Shown here: one piece after another, positions 25,671 through 32,109 of the stretch | How positions within the stretch are numbered: the first letter of the stretch is position 1 | Layout: the number at the start of each line of letters is the position of its first letter | Source of the DNA: a virus | Virus record (IMG/VR): IMGVR_UViG_3300024503_000441 | Location: 83,330-147,329 of that record | Reading direction: 5' to 3' (one strand) | Length of the DNA: 64,000 bases | The notes under the pieces: model-generated | Database searches by the model: none | What the model was told of the DNA's origin: nothing | The model's input: the letters and a program-made list of their open reading frames with translations, nothing else | Made by a program: the position numbers and the translations under genes

Positions 25671-26105
25671 ATGTTACACATCATCACTGATCTACAAGAC
25701 AATCTATTAAGTTTAATCAAAGACGATCCGGTAAGACCGGAGATTCCTGCTGAGCAGCGAGTCAACGAAAACAGCCGTATCTTTGTATTAAAAGATGATG
25801 ATGGTCACCCGCTAGCAGTGACCTGTGTCAAGTTCTTAGCTGATATTCCTGCGACTGTAGAAGATCTAGCTGACAAAGTGGTCAATACCAATACCGCAGT
25901 GTTCTATACTATTTGGTCATATGCTGCAGGTGCTGGACGCCAGTTGATCGAAGAAGCGCAGGCTAAAATCAAGCAAGAACAGCCCGAAGTAAAAACCTAC
26001 GTGACACTAAGTCCTAAGACTGAAATGGCACGTAAGTTTCATCACAAGAACGGCGCTAAGACCTATCGCGAAAACACCGATACGGTCAACTATCTCTACG
26101 AGTAA
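25671..26105 (+). CDS. GNAT-like acetyltransferase (probable)
   Basis: A 144-residue protein. Central beta strands (RIFVLKDDDGHPLAVTCVKF), a helix with GAGRQLIEEAQAKI resembling the acetyl-CoA pyrophosphate loop, and a final YVTLSPKTEMARKFHHKNGA strand-helix typical of GNAT enzymes. The acceptor is unknown. Convergent with the membrane protein gene, overlapping it by 20 bases. Confidence 0.65.
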   Translation: MLHIITDLQDNLLSLIKDDPVRPEIPAEQRVNENSRIFVLKDDDGHPLAVTCVKFLADIPATVEDLADKVVNTNTAVFYTIWSYAAGAGRQLIEEAQAKIKQEQPEVKTYVTLSPKTEMARKFHHKNGAKTYRENTDTVNYLYE

Positions 26106-26304
26106 GACCCCAGCGTATCTTTAACCAGATACGCTCGTGTATGTAGTAGTCTATGCTGAGCAGGATGTGCAGTGCTGTGGCAAATCCTGTGGCTGAGCCA
26201 ATATCTCCAGTAAACAACCAAGTCCAAAAGATCGTAAATAACCAAGCGGTTATCCTATAAGTAACCATCCTTGTGATGGTACGTTGGCGTGTTTCTTCTA
26301 TCAT
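26086..26304 (-). CDS. DUF2061-family small membrane protein, copy 1
   Basis: A 72-residue protein. The DUF2061 signature is clear: basic N-terminus, two hydrophobic segments, and the ending YIHERIWLKIRWG. Inner-membrane protein of unknown function. A second shorter member of the same family is at 28339. The gene upstream (26306) is also a membrane protein and ends one base before this start. Confidence 0.8.
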   Translation of the reverse strand: MIEETRQRTITRMVTYRITAWLFTIFWTWLFTGDIGSATGFATALHILLSIDYYIHERIWLKIRWGLTRRDS

Positions 26305-26305
26305 G

Positions 26306-26662
26306 TTATTTTACCAAATGTTGTGCTAGTACCATGCAGCTGAGCCAGGCCCACATGGTGTTAAAACTAACCAACGTGGGCAACAGTTTCTTGTTTGAAG
26401 CCCAGATCAATGTTAGGCTAGTAAACAGAGTAAGGAAATACAACCACCAAATCTGTATGCCGAAAATCAAACCTGGAATGATGATTATGGCCTTGCAGAA
26501 CCAACTGGCAAACTCTACTTTGTTGTAGAGAGGTTGCCAATATTCACGAGTTAAAAACATGCTAAAGCAGTCACGGATTTCTCGGAAGCCAGTGAGCCTA
26601 TATGTGATCACAGTTAATGCTAGCCAAACGGTCGTGGCCCAAACTATCTGTTCTAGAGTCAT
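26306..26662 (-). CDS. Membrane protein, two to three TM segments
   Basis: A 118-residue protein with hydrophobic stretches near residues 8-24, 52-78 and 95-115 (IIIIPGLIFGIQIWWLYFLTLF). No domain recognised. Forms a two-gene operon with the DUF2061 protein. Confidence 0.75.
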   Translation of the reverse strand: MTLEQIVWATTVWLALTVITYRLTGFREIRDCFSMFLTREYWQPLYNKVEFASWFCKAIIIIPGLIFGIQIWWLYFLTLFTSLTLIWASNKKLLPTLVSFNTMWAWLSCMVLAQHLVK

Positions 26663-26735
26663 AATATTCCCTTGTTAAAGTTGTATATAGATACTTAGCT
26701 TAATCTGATCAGTTAATGGCTCAGAGCTGGCTGAG

Positions 26736-26742
26736 CTAAATA
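26736..26742 (+). promoter_or_regulatory. Late promoter motif CTAAATA
   Basis: CTAAATA 19 bases upstream of the ATG at 26762; a GGAGCAG ribosome site lies between, so this late gene has a leader. Confidence 0.55.
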
Positions 26743-26761
26743 CTAGACAACGGAGCAGAAC

Positions 26762-26965
26762 ATGGAATATGCGATCTTGGCCTACAGCCTCAAAGAAAAC
26801 CAACTACAGCGAGAACTCAATCTGGAAAAAAATCCTCCAGTCACAGATCCTGCATATGCACAAAAGATCGCTGATGCTTTCGCATATCGTCTAAATCTCA
26901 ACAAGTTCCTAAACACACAGGACTGGGTGGGACGCATCGAGCTGATCAACAACCCCGTGGTATAA
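26762..26965 (+). CDS. Small hypothetical protein
   Basis: A 67-residue helical protein (NQLQRELNLEKNPPVTDPAY). First gene of a late-type pair with the Fe-S carrier gene; its stop is 2 bases before the next start. Function unknown. Confidence 0.7.
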   Translation: MEYAILAYSLKENQLQRELNLEKNPPVTDPAYAQKIADAFAYRLNLNKFLNTQDWVGRIELINNPVV

Positions 26966-26967
26966 AC

Positions 26968-27294
26968 GTGATTAGGTTCACAGAACGAGCCCGAACTAAA
27001 ATACAAGAACTACTCAAACAGCGTGGCCGTGGTGTGGGCATACGCATAGGCACCAACACACGTGGCTGCTCAGGACTGAGCTATGTGTTAGAATACGTAG
27101 ACACCTACACAGCAGAAGAGGGAGTGACCAACTTCGCACAGCCCGAGTTCGTGGTCTTGGTGTCATTCCGAGATCAGGTTTATCTCTCAGGGCTAGAAGT
27201 AGATTGGGTCAAGAAGGGTCTAAACGAAGGCTTCGAATTTACCAACCCAAACGAAACCGCACGTTGTGGCTGCGGTGAAAGCTTCAAGGTCTGA
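26968..27294 (+). CDS. A-type iron-sulfur carrier (IscA/HesB family)
   Basis: A 108-residue protein starting at GTG. The three invariant cysteines that hold the cluster are visible: one in NTRGCSGLSY and two in the C-terminal CGCGESF. Length matches IscA/ErpA. Such carriers pass Fe-S clusters to apo-enzymes; phage copies probably help maturation of host or phage metalloproteins during infection. The heme-pathway enzyme at 50254 is another iron-related cargo. Confidence 0.92.
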   Translation: MIRFTERARTKIQELLKQRGRGVGIRIGTNTRGCSGLSYVLEYVDTYTAEEGVTNFAQPEFVVLVSFRDQVYLSGLEVDWVKKGLNEGFEFTNPNETARCGCGESFKV

Positions 27295-27589
27295 GATAGT
27301 CCGCTAGCCAAAAGGCCGCAAACATTAGTCCAATAGTCAAGGCAGTGATCACACTGATCCAACGCACATCCTGTTCATCGGGCAGCTTGTACCAAAACTC
27401 ATAGGCCGCATCATAGACCCAGCCTTCAGGCGGATCTAGGGGATCATATAAGTGTGGGTGGCTAGCGGGCGTGGGCTGGACACTGTATCTCCGACGATAG
27501 GCTTCACGATGCTCTTCAGCGGTCATAGGGGGTAGCAGTTCCTGTGCGAGGTCTGCGTTTAACTTATCAAGTGCTGTTTTCGGGTCCAT
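27284..27589 (-). CDS. Membrane-anchored small protein
   Basis: A 101-residue protein. Soluble Pro/Tyr-rich N-terminal part with TAEEHREAYRRRYSVQP and GWVYDAAYEFWYKLPDE, then one C-terminal TM helix (VITALTIGLMFAAFWLADYL). Convergent with the Fe-S carrier, 11-base overlap. The similarly built protein at 27922 shares the W-Y-x-x-P plus C-terminal TM plan. Confidence 0.75.
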   Translation of the reverse strand: MDPKTALDKLNADLAQELLPPMTAEEHREAYRRRYSVQPTPASHPHLYDPLDPPEGWVYDAAYEFWYKLPDEQDVRWISVITALTIGLMFAAFWLADYLRP

Positions 27590-27812
27590 GTCGTCCTCCT
27601 GCCCATCTCATAGCTAGTAGTAGCTGATCTGATCTAGAGCCGCCACGCACTTCTATGGGTTCTGTGCCCCAGACATGTGTGTTACGGCTGATCCAAAAGT
27701 TTCCAGGATGCGATTGGCACCACTGTATAAACTCATGCCGTTCTAGACTGTTAGCAGGCCAACAGTAGCAGAGCCAACGATGCTCACCCAGATCCTTTAC
27801 TCGTATTTTCAT
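27567..27812 (-). CDS. Small hypothetical protein with leaderless promoter
   Basis: An 81-residue Trp-rich protein starting MKIRVKDLGEHRW at 27812. This start is fixed by the promoter: TATACT ends 6 bases before the ATG. The longer frame would cover the promoter and hairpins. Overlaps the next gene by 23 bases. No domain recognised. Confidence 0.75.
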   Translation of the reverse strand: MKIRVKDLGEHRWLCYCWPANSLERHEFIQWCQSHPGNFWISRNTHVWGTEPIEVRGGSRSDQLLLAMRWAGGRHGPENST

Positions 27813-27818
27813 AGTCTT

Positions 27819-27847
27819 AGTATACACGATGCTGACTTGTTTGTCAA
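27819..27847 (-). promoter_or_regulatory. sigma70 promoter, leaderless geometry
   Basis: Minus strand TTGACA, 17 bp, TATACT, AAGACT, ATG. The 15-mer TATACTAAGACTATG is identical at the 29592 gene. Confidence 0.85.
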
Positions 27848-27921
27848 GGCGCAGCCGCGCGATTTTTTTTTCGGCGAAGCAGCGCAAAAATTTAGCGCGA
27901 AGCGCACAGCGGTAAGATTTT
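27848..27921 (-). terminator. GC-rich hairpin region, probable terminator
   Basis: On the minus strand, downstream of the 27922 gene stop, GCGC-TTC-GCGC (27895-27905) is followed by TAAATTTTT, then a second GC-rich inverted segment. No ORF is supported here. Confidence 0.5.
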
Positions 27922-28104
27922 TTAGCTTCTAGTAAGACCAAAGTATTCCATAGCTAGCCAGCATACAACACAGACCGCCCCAATCTTGGCCATGAACATG
28001 GCGAATGCATTTAGATCGTTGTCCAGCTTATCGGGCATGGGATACCAAGTATCTTCCTCCCTACTGTAGTAGTACTTACGACCTCTTATTTCCTCTATAT
28101 CCAT
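27922..28104 (-). CDS. Membrane-anchored small protein
   Basis: A 60-residue protein (MDIEEIRGRKYYYSREEDTW...). Short soluble part, then one C-terminal TM helix (FMAKIGAVCVVCWLAMEYF). The ATG at 28104 has a GAG-rich ribosome site; an upstream TTG at 28122 is possible. Same plan as the 27284 protein. Confidence 0.7.
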   Translation of the reverse strand: MDIEEIRGRKYYYSREEDTWYPMPDKLDNDLNAFAMFMAKIGAVCVVCWLAMEYFGLTRS

Positions 28105-28300
28105 AATATTCTTCTCGTTCAATGACGGCTACTGCTCCCTCGCACTCTAGCAAAAACTGTGTTTCTAAGGTGTTGCGCGGCACTAGTATGCGTGTCCTAT
28201 TTAGATGCACTTCGTAGTGTAGACCATACCTCTCTGCGAAGCGTAGAGCACGCTCTAGACTGGGATCCGAAGTGTAGACAGCATATTCTCTATAGGGCAT
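28076..28300 (-). CDS. Small hypothetical protein
   Basis: A 74-residue protein starting MPYREYAVYTSDPSLERAL. Predicted alpha/beta single domain with a basic tail. The start at 28300 is preferred: a TATACA/TACAAT box lies only 1-3 bases upstream on the minus strand, and the longer frame runs into the divergent gene leader. Overlaps the next gene by 29 bases. Confidence 0.65.
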   Translation of the reverse strand: MPYREYAVYTSDPSLERALRFAERYGLHYEVHLNRTRILVPRNTLETQFLLECEGAVAVIEREEYYGYRGNKRS

Positions 28301-28313
28301 GATTGTATATAGC

Positions 28314-28320
28314 TTAAATA
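28314..28320 (+). promoter_or_regulatory. Late promoter motif TTAAATA
   Basis: TTAAATA 18 bases upstream of the small DUF2061 gene, with GGAGG ribosome site in between. Confidence 0.45.
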
Positions 28321-28338
28321 ACCTAATGGAGGCAAAAA

Positions 28339-28518
28339 ATGACAGAAACACACAAGAGAACCATAGCTAGAGCTGTGATATGGAGAGTGATAGCTACCTG
28401 TGTAACAGCCATATGGGCAGGATGGTCAGGAGCGATCTGGGCCAACATAGTGCTGACAGCGTTACATTATGTGCATGAAAGACTATGGCTAAGAGTCAGC
28501 TGGGGAAGGCAGATCTAG
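28339..28518 (+). CDS. DUF2061-family small membrane protein, copy 2
   Basis: A 59-residue protein. RAVIWRVIATCVTAIWAGW opens the family motif and YVHERLWLRVSWGR closes it. Two short TM segments. TGGAGG lies upstream of the ATG. Shorter than copy 1 (26086) and only about 40 percent alike by eye, so the two are diverged paralogs. Confidence 0.8.
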   Translation: MTETHKRTIARAVIWRVIATCVTAIWAGWSGAIWANIVLTALHYVHERLWLRVSWGRQI

Positions 28519-28521
28519 AGA

Positions 28522-28608
28522 TCACTGCAGGATCATGACCGCGATGATGACTAGGAACACTAGCAGCCACAGTGTATAAGATATTAGGAAATGGATGTCT
28601 ATGCGCAT
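28522..28608 (-). CDS. 28-residue single-TM peptide
   Basis: MRIDIHFLISYTLWLLVFLV followed by IIAVMILQ. Almost entirely one membrane helix. It fills the gap between two plus-strand genes. Ribosome site is weak (GTAACAG), so expression is uncertain. Confidence 0.45.
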   Translation of the reverse strand: MRIDIHFLISYTLWLLVFLVIIAVMILQ

Positions 28609-28623
28609 CTGTTACTTATCGAG

Positions 28624-28653
28624 TTGACAACCTAGACCATAAGATAGTATCAT
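28624..28653 (+). promoter_or_regulatory. sigma70 promoter, leaderless geometry
   Basis: TTGACA, 18 bp, TATCAT, then 6 bases to the ATG at 28660. Confidence 0.7.
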
Positions 28654-28659
28654 ATAACT

Positions 28660-29046
28660 ATGCGACAACAAACTAAAACTTGTGCGATGTGTCTAGTGGA
28701 AAAGCCAGAATCGGCTTTTGGCAGAGACGGCGGTCGACATGGGTATCTACGCTATGAATGCAGAGAATGCGCTAGACAGCAGAGTCGAACTCTAAGAGCT
28801 ATTAAAAGGTCAGCAAAGCCGCCCGAGAAAGATCATCGCTGTGCTATCTGTCTAAGAAACTATGATGAAATGCAGGGTCACAGTCTGCGTAGAAAAAACT
28901 GGGTCTGCGATCATGATCACGAAACAGGCCTATTTAGAGGTTGGCTATGCCATAAATGCAACATGGGCTTGGGAAATCTAGCAGACGATGTAGAACGGTT
29001 ACAGCGAGCTATCAAGTATATAGAACAGAGTAGAAAAGGGTCCTAG
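28660..29046 (+). CDS. 49: Recombination endonuclease VII (gp49-like)
   Basis: A 128-residue His-Me finger nuclease. An N-terminal zinc-binding pair (CAMC, CREC) is followed by the core CAIC ... WVCDHDHETGLFRGWLCHKCN with DHDH catalytic residues and two zinc Cys pairs. T4 endonuclease VII resolves Holliday junctions and trims branched DNA before packaging. Length is close to T4 (157). Isolated gene with its own promoter. Confidence 0.9.
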   Translation: MRQQTKTCAMCLVEKPESAFGRDGGRHGYLRYECRECARQQSRTLRAIKRSAKPPEKDHRCAICLRNYDEMQGHSLRRKNWVCDHDHETGLFRGWLCHKCNMGLGNLADDVERLQRAIKYIEQSRKGS

Positions 29047-29192
29047 CGGGATAAAATTTTGGCCGCGCAAAAAATTTGGGTGGAGTACTTTTCTTTTCAG
29101 GGTGGTGATTTGCTACCCCTGTTGCAAAAATACAACACTGTACGCACTATAGCCCCCCACCCCCATCGGCCGAACCTTCACCGACCGAGACC
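29047..29192. other. Non-coding stretch with a repeated hairpin
   Basis: No supported ORF. Contains CTGTTG-CAAAAATA-CAACA (29119-29137), the same hairpin as the minus-strand terminator at 38414, here without a T tract, and a C-rich run (CCCCCCACCCCCATCGGCC). Confidence 0.5.
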
Positions 29193-29405
29193 TCAACACC
29201 GATCCGTCATGCCGGGTCTCTTCTGGTCGTCTCTGAGGTGCCCTGAACAGATCCTTTCTGCTGCGCCCGACCAAGCAGGGATCTGATCCGTCAACTGATA
29301 AGGCGGTCTCGGGTCCCAGGGCGCATCTCTACGATCCCTAACAGCGCAGCCCGCAGCACAGCTAGCGGCTAGCGTTACGGATAGCAGTCTTAGCAGCATC
29401 TGCAT
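29193..29405 (-). CDS. Small lipoprotein
   Basis: A 70-residue protein. Signal peptide MQMLLRLLSVTLAASCAAGC ends in a lipobox (A-A-G-C), so Cys20 would be lipidated. The mature part is Pro/Arg-rich. Start lies 44 bases inside the previous gene in another frame, a layout seen for outer-membrane spanin (Rz1-like) genes, but the partner gene is not spanin-like, so a spanin role is not claimed. Confidence 0.6.
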   Translation of the reverse strand: MQMLLRLLSVTLAASCAAGCAVRDRRDAPWDPRPPYQLTDQIPAWSGAAERICSGHLRDDQKRPGMTDRC

Positions 29406-29592
29406 ATGTGTCTAGCCCCTGTTCTTGTTCTGTGCATTCCCACGCAGCGATCTGCAGCAGGCTACGGCCATCGCAGCCGTCCTTATAGGGCAGTGCTGCC
29501 AGCACAGCTTCAGCTTGTCCTAGGCTTTGGCAGTTCCATAGTATGTCTATGATCTCGCGCTGCCTATGTGTGAGTCCTGTGATCTGTATCAT
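29362..29592 (-). CDS. Small hypothetical protein with leaderless promoter
   Basis: A 76-residue helical protein beginning MIQITGLTHRQREIIDILW. The start is fixed by TATACT ending 6 bases upstream; the longer frame reaching 29841 is antisense or overlap noise. No domain recognised; the N-terminal helix-turn-helix-like pattern (THRQREIIDILWNC) might bind nucleic acid. Confidence 0.75.
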   Translation of the reverse strand: MIQITGLTHRQREIIDILWNCQSLGQAEAVLAALPYKDGCDGRSLLQIAAWECTEQEQGLDTYADAAKTAIRNASR

Positions 29593-29804
29593 AGTCTTAG
29601 TATAGCTCCAATAGCATAGATAGTCAATAGTCCCGCGTTCACAGCTACCAAGTTCCAATCGCGTACGGTTAGACTCCAGTATAGGTACAGGACGCTGCCT
29701 AGGTTCAGCAGCAGGATGTTCAAGGGATCCTGTCCCAGTGCAGTTGCCGCAGCACCCGCTAGGGTACATATGAGCGCCAAGTGTTTGGCCGCAGCAGCGA
29801 TCAT
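29589..29804 (-). CDS. Membrane protein, three TM segments
   Basis: A 71-residue protein (MIAAAAKHLALICTLAGAA...). Hydrophobic segments at residues 5-22, 27-42 and 48-68. Its ATG overlaps the stop of a 23-residue upstream peptide (ATGA), so translation is coupled. No known function. Confidence 0.65.
   Translation of the reverse strand: MIAAAAKHLALICTLAGAAATALGQDPLNILLLNLGSVLYLYWSLTVRDWNLVAVNAGLLTIYAIGAILRL
29599..29627 (-). promoter_or_regulatory. sigma70 promoter, leaderless geometry
   Basis: TTGACT, 17 bp, TATACT, AAGACT, ATG on the minus strand. Confidence 0.8.
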
Positions 29805-29872
29805 AGCAAGAGTGTGGCTGCGAATACCACGGGGGGCGCAAAGATCATCGCAACGGCTAAGAGTGTCTGCAT
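29801..29872 (-). CDS. 23-residue hydrophobic peptide
   Basis: MQTLLAVAMIFAPPVVFAAT-LLL, one membrane segment. AAGGA is 6 bases upstream of the ATG and a TATAAT -10 box is 26 bases upstream, so it would be the first cistron of the unit. It may be a small membrane peptide or a translational leader for the next gene. Confidence 0.5.
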   Translation of the reverse strand: MQTLLAVAMIFAPPVVFAATLLL

Positions 29873-29897
29873 GAGTAGTCCTTGTTGTCATGTCCAT

Positions 29898-29926
29898 ATT
29901 ATATGCTCGTAGACCCAAACTGTCAA
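29898..29926 (-). promoter_or_regulatory. Consensus sigma70 promoter
   Basis: GGTTGACA, 17 bp, TATAAT on the minus strand. Confidence 0.85.
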
Positions 29927-29931
29927 CCACG

Positions 29932-30108
29932 TTATGCTGCCGCGAACAGAGCGCGGAACTGGCTCATCACGTTGTGGAAACTACGCAGCTCTGAGATGGT
30001 GAACTCTTCAGTGTTGTTCTCGATGTAGATCAGGGTTTCCAGCACGGGCAGCTGACCCAAGCGTTCCTGTATGCCTGCTATGACTTTGAGATCTTGATTG
30101 ATCATCAT
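29932..30108 (-). CDS. Small hypothetical protein
   Basis: A 58-residue helical protein (MMINQDLKVIAGIQERLG...) ending FRALFAAA. Ribosome leader AAAGGAGCGAATG is the shared early-gene leader. Two adjacent ATGs are possible. No domain. Confidence 0.7.
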   Translation of the reverse strand: MMINQDLKVIAGIQERLGQLPVLETLIYIENNTEEFTISELRSFHNVMSQFRALFAAA

Positions 30109-30132
30109 TCGCTCCTTTGTTAATATGTGTGT

Positions 30133-30161
30133 AGTATACTACCGTTCGCCCAAACTGTCAA
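30133..30161 (-). promoter_or_regulatory. Consensus-like sigma70 promoter
   Basis: GGTTGACA, 17 bp, TATACT. The TGA inside TTGACA is the stop codon of the upstream gene. Confidence 0.85.
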
Positions 30162-30415
30162 CCAGTCGGGCTGTTGCAGAATTGCCACATCTTGAACTGA
30201 TCCCCGCGCAGCCCCATCAAGATTCCTTCGTAGTCCCTGTAAGAGCAGCAGGCCCAAATCTCGCGAGGTTCGTAGCGGTATGTGCCGTAGCCTTGACCCC
30301 AATCGTATTCACGTGGAGTGTTGTGCTGTGTGACTATCCTACGGGCCGTGCTGGCTCGCTTGTAGTACTTTTCCATACGGCCCGAGCGGACCTCGTAGAC
30401 GATCCAACCTGACAT
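30158..30415 (-). CDS. Small hypothetical protein
   Basis: An 85-residue basic, Tyr-rich protein (MSGWIVYEVRSGRMEKYYKR...). Compact alpha/beta pattern. Its ATG overlaps the stop of the 30415 gene and its stop lies in the next -35 box. Function unknown. Confidence 0.75.
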   Translation of the reverse strand: MSGWIVYEVRSGRMEKYYKRASTARRIVTQHNTPREYDWGQGYGTYRYEPREIWACCSYRDYEGILMGLRGDQFKMWQFCNSPTG

Positions 30416-30687
30416 CAGTCCTCGACCCTAGACAGCATGTTTGCGGGAACCCTGTAGCGACCAAAGGCTGTGTTAACGATACAGTTCTTGATCGCGACCT
30501 TTTCCACGGTGCCCACCATCAAACGTCCGGTGCGGCTGCTGGTGAATGAGATCTTGTCCCCGGCCATGAGGTTGATGGTAGCCATCTTTGACAGCTTGGT
30601 GCGCCGCTGTTTGATCAGATCGATCATTTCAGAGGTATCCTCGAGTGTGGCGTCCCTGAGGATGAAATCACGGATGTCTGTGCGCAT
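30415..30687 (-). CDS. Small hypothetical protein (beta-barrel-like C-terminus)
   Basis: A 90-residue protein from the ATG at 30687 (MRTDIRDFILRDATLEDTSE), which follows GGAGCAACT. The C-terminal half (AGDKISFTSSRTGRLMVGTV) looks like a small SH3/OB-type barrel. Coupled to the next gene by TGATG. Confidence 0.75.
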   Translation of the reverse strand: MRTDIRDFILRDATLEDTSEMIDLIKQRRTKLSKMATINLMAGDKISFTSSRTGRLMVGTVEKVAIKNCIVNTAFGRYRVPANMLSRVED

Positions 30688-30715
30688 AGTTGCTCCTTTG
30701 TGTGTCAGTATGTGT

Positions 30716-30744
30716 ATTGTACTGCCAAACTGCGAAAAGGTCAA
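30716..30744 (-). promoter_or_regulatory. sigma70 promoter
   Basis: GGTTGACC, 17 bp, TACAAT on the minus strand. Confidence 0.8.
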
Positions 30745-30749
30745 CCGAT

Positions 30750-31142
30750 TTAGGTGTTGTTTTTTTGCAACAGTAGATCGCCACCCTCGGCCCGATCAAC
30801 GATGAATTTAACCGTGTCCTTGAAGCGGCTGCGGATCTCTCGCTGTAGTCCCTCAGCTGTAGAGCTCTGTCCTACGAACTGCTCTGTGTCCTTGCGATAG
30901 GCATAGAGCTGGCCTTGATGCTGCTCGATACGGATCTGGATCAGCTCGGGTTCGGCACTCTCATCGCTGTCCTCGGTGATCTCCCGCTCTAATTTCTCGC
31001 GTAATTTACGAAGGTCTGCGGGCTTGATGCCTAGATCCTTGAGCACTTCGCCGAGGATCATACGGAAGAACACACGCTCTACGAAGCGGCCCAGAAGGAA
31101 TCCCAGGATGAATACCGTGAATAGAATTAAGATCAGTTCCAT
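30750..31142 (-). CDS. Inner-membrane protein with cytoplasmic domain
   Basis: A 130-residue protein. N-terminal TM helix (LILILFTVFILGFLLGRFV), a basic hinge, a coiled-coil region (LRKLREKLEREITEDSDE), and a C-terminal alpha/beta domain. Ribosome site TAGGAG. It follows a strong terminator but no clear promoter lies between, so it may be fed by readthrough. Confidence 0.75.
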   Translation of the reverse strand: MELILILFTVFILGFLLGRFVERVFFRMILGEVLKDLGIKPADLRKLREKLEREITEDSDESAEPELIQIRIEQHQGQLYAYRKDTEQFVGQSSTAEGLQREIRSRFKDTVKFIVDRAEGGDLLLQKNNT

Positions 31143-31165
31143 GAATTATTTACTCCTAAGAGAGA

Positions 31166-31200
31166 TAAAAAAAGGGCGGATGCATCGAGTACACCCGCCC
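31166..31200 (-). terminator. Rho-independent terminator
   Basis: Minus strand GGGCGG ... CCGCCC hairpin (31174-31200) followed by a 7-base T run. Ends the 31228 gene. Confidence 0.85.
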
Positions 31201-31210
31201 TGTGCCTATT

Positions 31211-31225
31211 ACCGGGAGCGAATCG
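31211..31225 (-). repeat. 3' UTR element complementary to early-gene leaders, copy 1
   Basis: Minus-strand CCGATTCGCTCCCGG between stop codon and terminator. Identical to 38518-38532. Its core GATTCGCTCC pairs perfectly with the GGAGCGAATC leader found before the ATGs of the 33389 (minus) and 54473 (plus) genes, and with 8-9 bases of several other leaders. Confidence 0.7.
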
Positions 31226-31227
31226 GA

Positions 31228-31533
31228 TTAGGCAGTAACAGCTTCACGTGTCTCGACCTTAGCTGCAGGCGCAGCAAGGGTGACGCCGTTCTTCTTGGCT
31301 ACGTAAGCGATGGCAGCTTCCACTGCAGGCTTACCTGTGCCATAACCTGTAGAGTACAGGTGCTGAGCGATCTCAGCCTTGGTCATCTCGTTAGGAAGGT
31401 TGATCAAGTCAACGTCCTTGTGACCATTCTTTGCGAGGATCTTGATTCGCATCGAGTCATTTGCGAAACGGATCTTAGTCTTACCATTCAGCGTCGAAAC
31501 GCCAGCTACGGAGAACTTCTTTTCAGTTGCCAT
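31228..31533 (-). CDS. Conserved-type early phage protein
   Basis: A 101-residue basic protein. The pattern VAGVSTLNGKTKIRFANDSM then RIKILAKNGHKDVDLINLP is beta-rich, followed by helices and an Ala-rich tail. It has its own promoter and terminator and a 3' UTR element complementary to other leaders, so a high, regulated expression is likely. Function not known. Confidence 0.8.
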   Translation of the reverse strand: MATEKKFSVAGVSTLNGKTKIRFANDSMRIKILAKNGHKDVDLINLPNEMTKAEIAQHLYSTGYGTGKPAVEAAIAYVAKKNGVTLAAPAAKVETREAVTA

Positions 31534-31591
31534 TTTAATGTGCCTTTCTGTGTGTGTTTAAAAGTATACCAACCCTATTTGGTATGCTACT

Positions 31592-31620
31592 AATATAGCA
31601 TAGCCAATCCATACTGTCAA
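31592..31620 (-). promoter_or_regulatory. sigma70 promoter
   Basis: GGTTGACA, 17 bp, TATATT. A long leader (about 55 bases) follows, containing the imperfect palindrome GGTATGCTACTAATATAGCATAGCC region. Confidence 0.8.
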
Positions 31621-31817
31621 CCATTCGGTTTACCAAAATCTCCTAGTTTGGTGACCCGAATAGTCACAGCTTCCTTCTCATCTAGAGCAGCGATGAACTC
31701 GTCGTCATAGATAAGATCCTGCATGGCCAGATCGATCATCTGCTCGACCCTAGCCTCGTCCGCTGTGCCCTCTCCGGCACAAAGGACTTCAAACTTGAAC
31801 TCAAAGGTTCGCTTCAT
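31617..31817 (-). CDS. Small acidic hypothetical protein
   Basis: A 66-residue acidic protein (VEQMIDLAMQDLIYDDEFI). Overlaps the upstream gene by 17 bases and its stop is next to the following promoter. No domain. Confidence 0.7.
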   Translation of the reverse strand: MKRTFEFKFEVLCAGEGTADEARVEQMIDLAMQDLIYDDEFIAALDEKEAVTIRVTKLGDFGKPNG

Positions 31818-32109
31818 TTTCCCAAAACTCCTTGCGTAGCATGAACATCGTGTATGCTTCTTTGTTTAGGTATATACTCGACTTTTCTGCATCCCAAGCC
31901 CAAACCGGCTGTGTGCCGTCGAAGTATTCTGGGCGAGCGCAGAACAGTTCTCCGCTGGCGCCAAACTGTTGCCAAAGCCAGTTGCGGGCGCGGACCCATT
32001 GCTTGACACGGATCACACGCCCTTGCCCTGTGTAGCCAGTGAACTCGACCCTGTGACTAAAGCGTTCATGCCCGTCATAGCGTCGGTCCAACTTGACCAC
32101 ATTCATCAC
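31801..32109 (-). CDS. Small aromatic-rich hypothetical protein
   Basis: A 102-residue protein rich in Trp, Arg and Tyr (KQWVRARNWLWQQFGASG, PVWAWDAEKSSIYLN). Looks like a small DNA- or protein-binding domain. ATGA overlap with the upstream 32106 gene. Confidence 0.7.
   Translation of the reverse strand: MMNVVKLDRRYDGHERFSHRVEFTGYTGQGRVIRVKQWVRARNWLWQQFGASGELFCARPEYFDGTQPVWAWDAEKSSIYLNKEAYTMFMLRKEFWENEANL

Noticed and set aside
29193-29592. Spanin pair (Rz/Rz1) at the overlapping lipoprotein gene
   Set aside because: The lipoprotein nests in the upstream gene as in Rz1, but the upstream product has no membrane anchor or periplasmic coiled coil.
29593-29841. Long N-terminal extension of the 29362 gene
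   Set aside because: It would run through a TTGACT-17-TATACT promoter placed 6 bases before the internal ATG, and overlaps another membrane protein gene.
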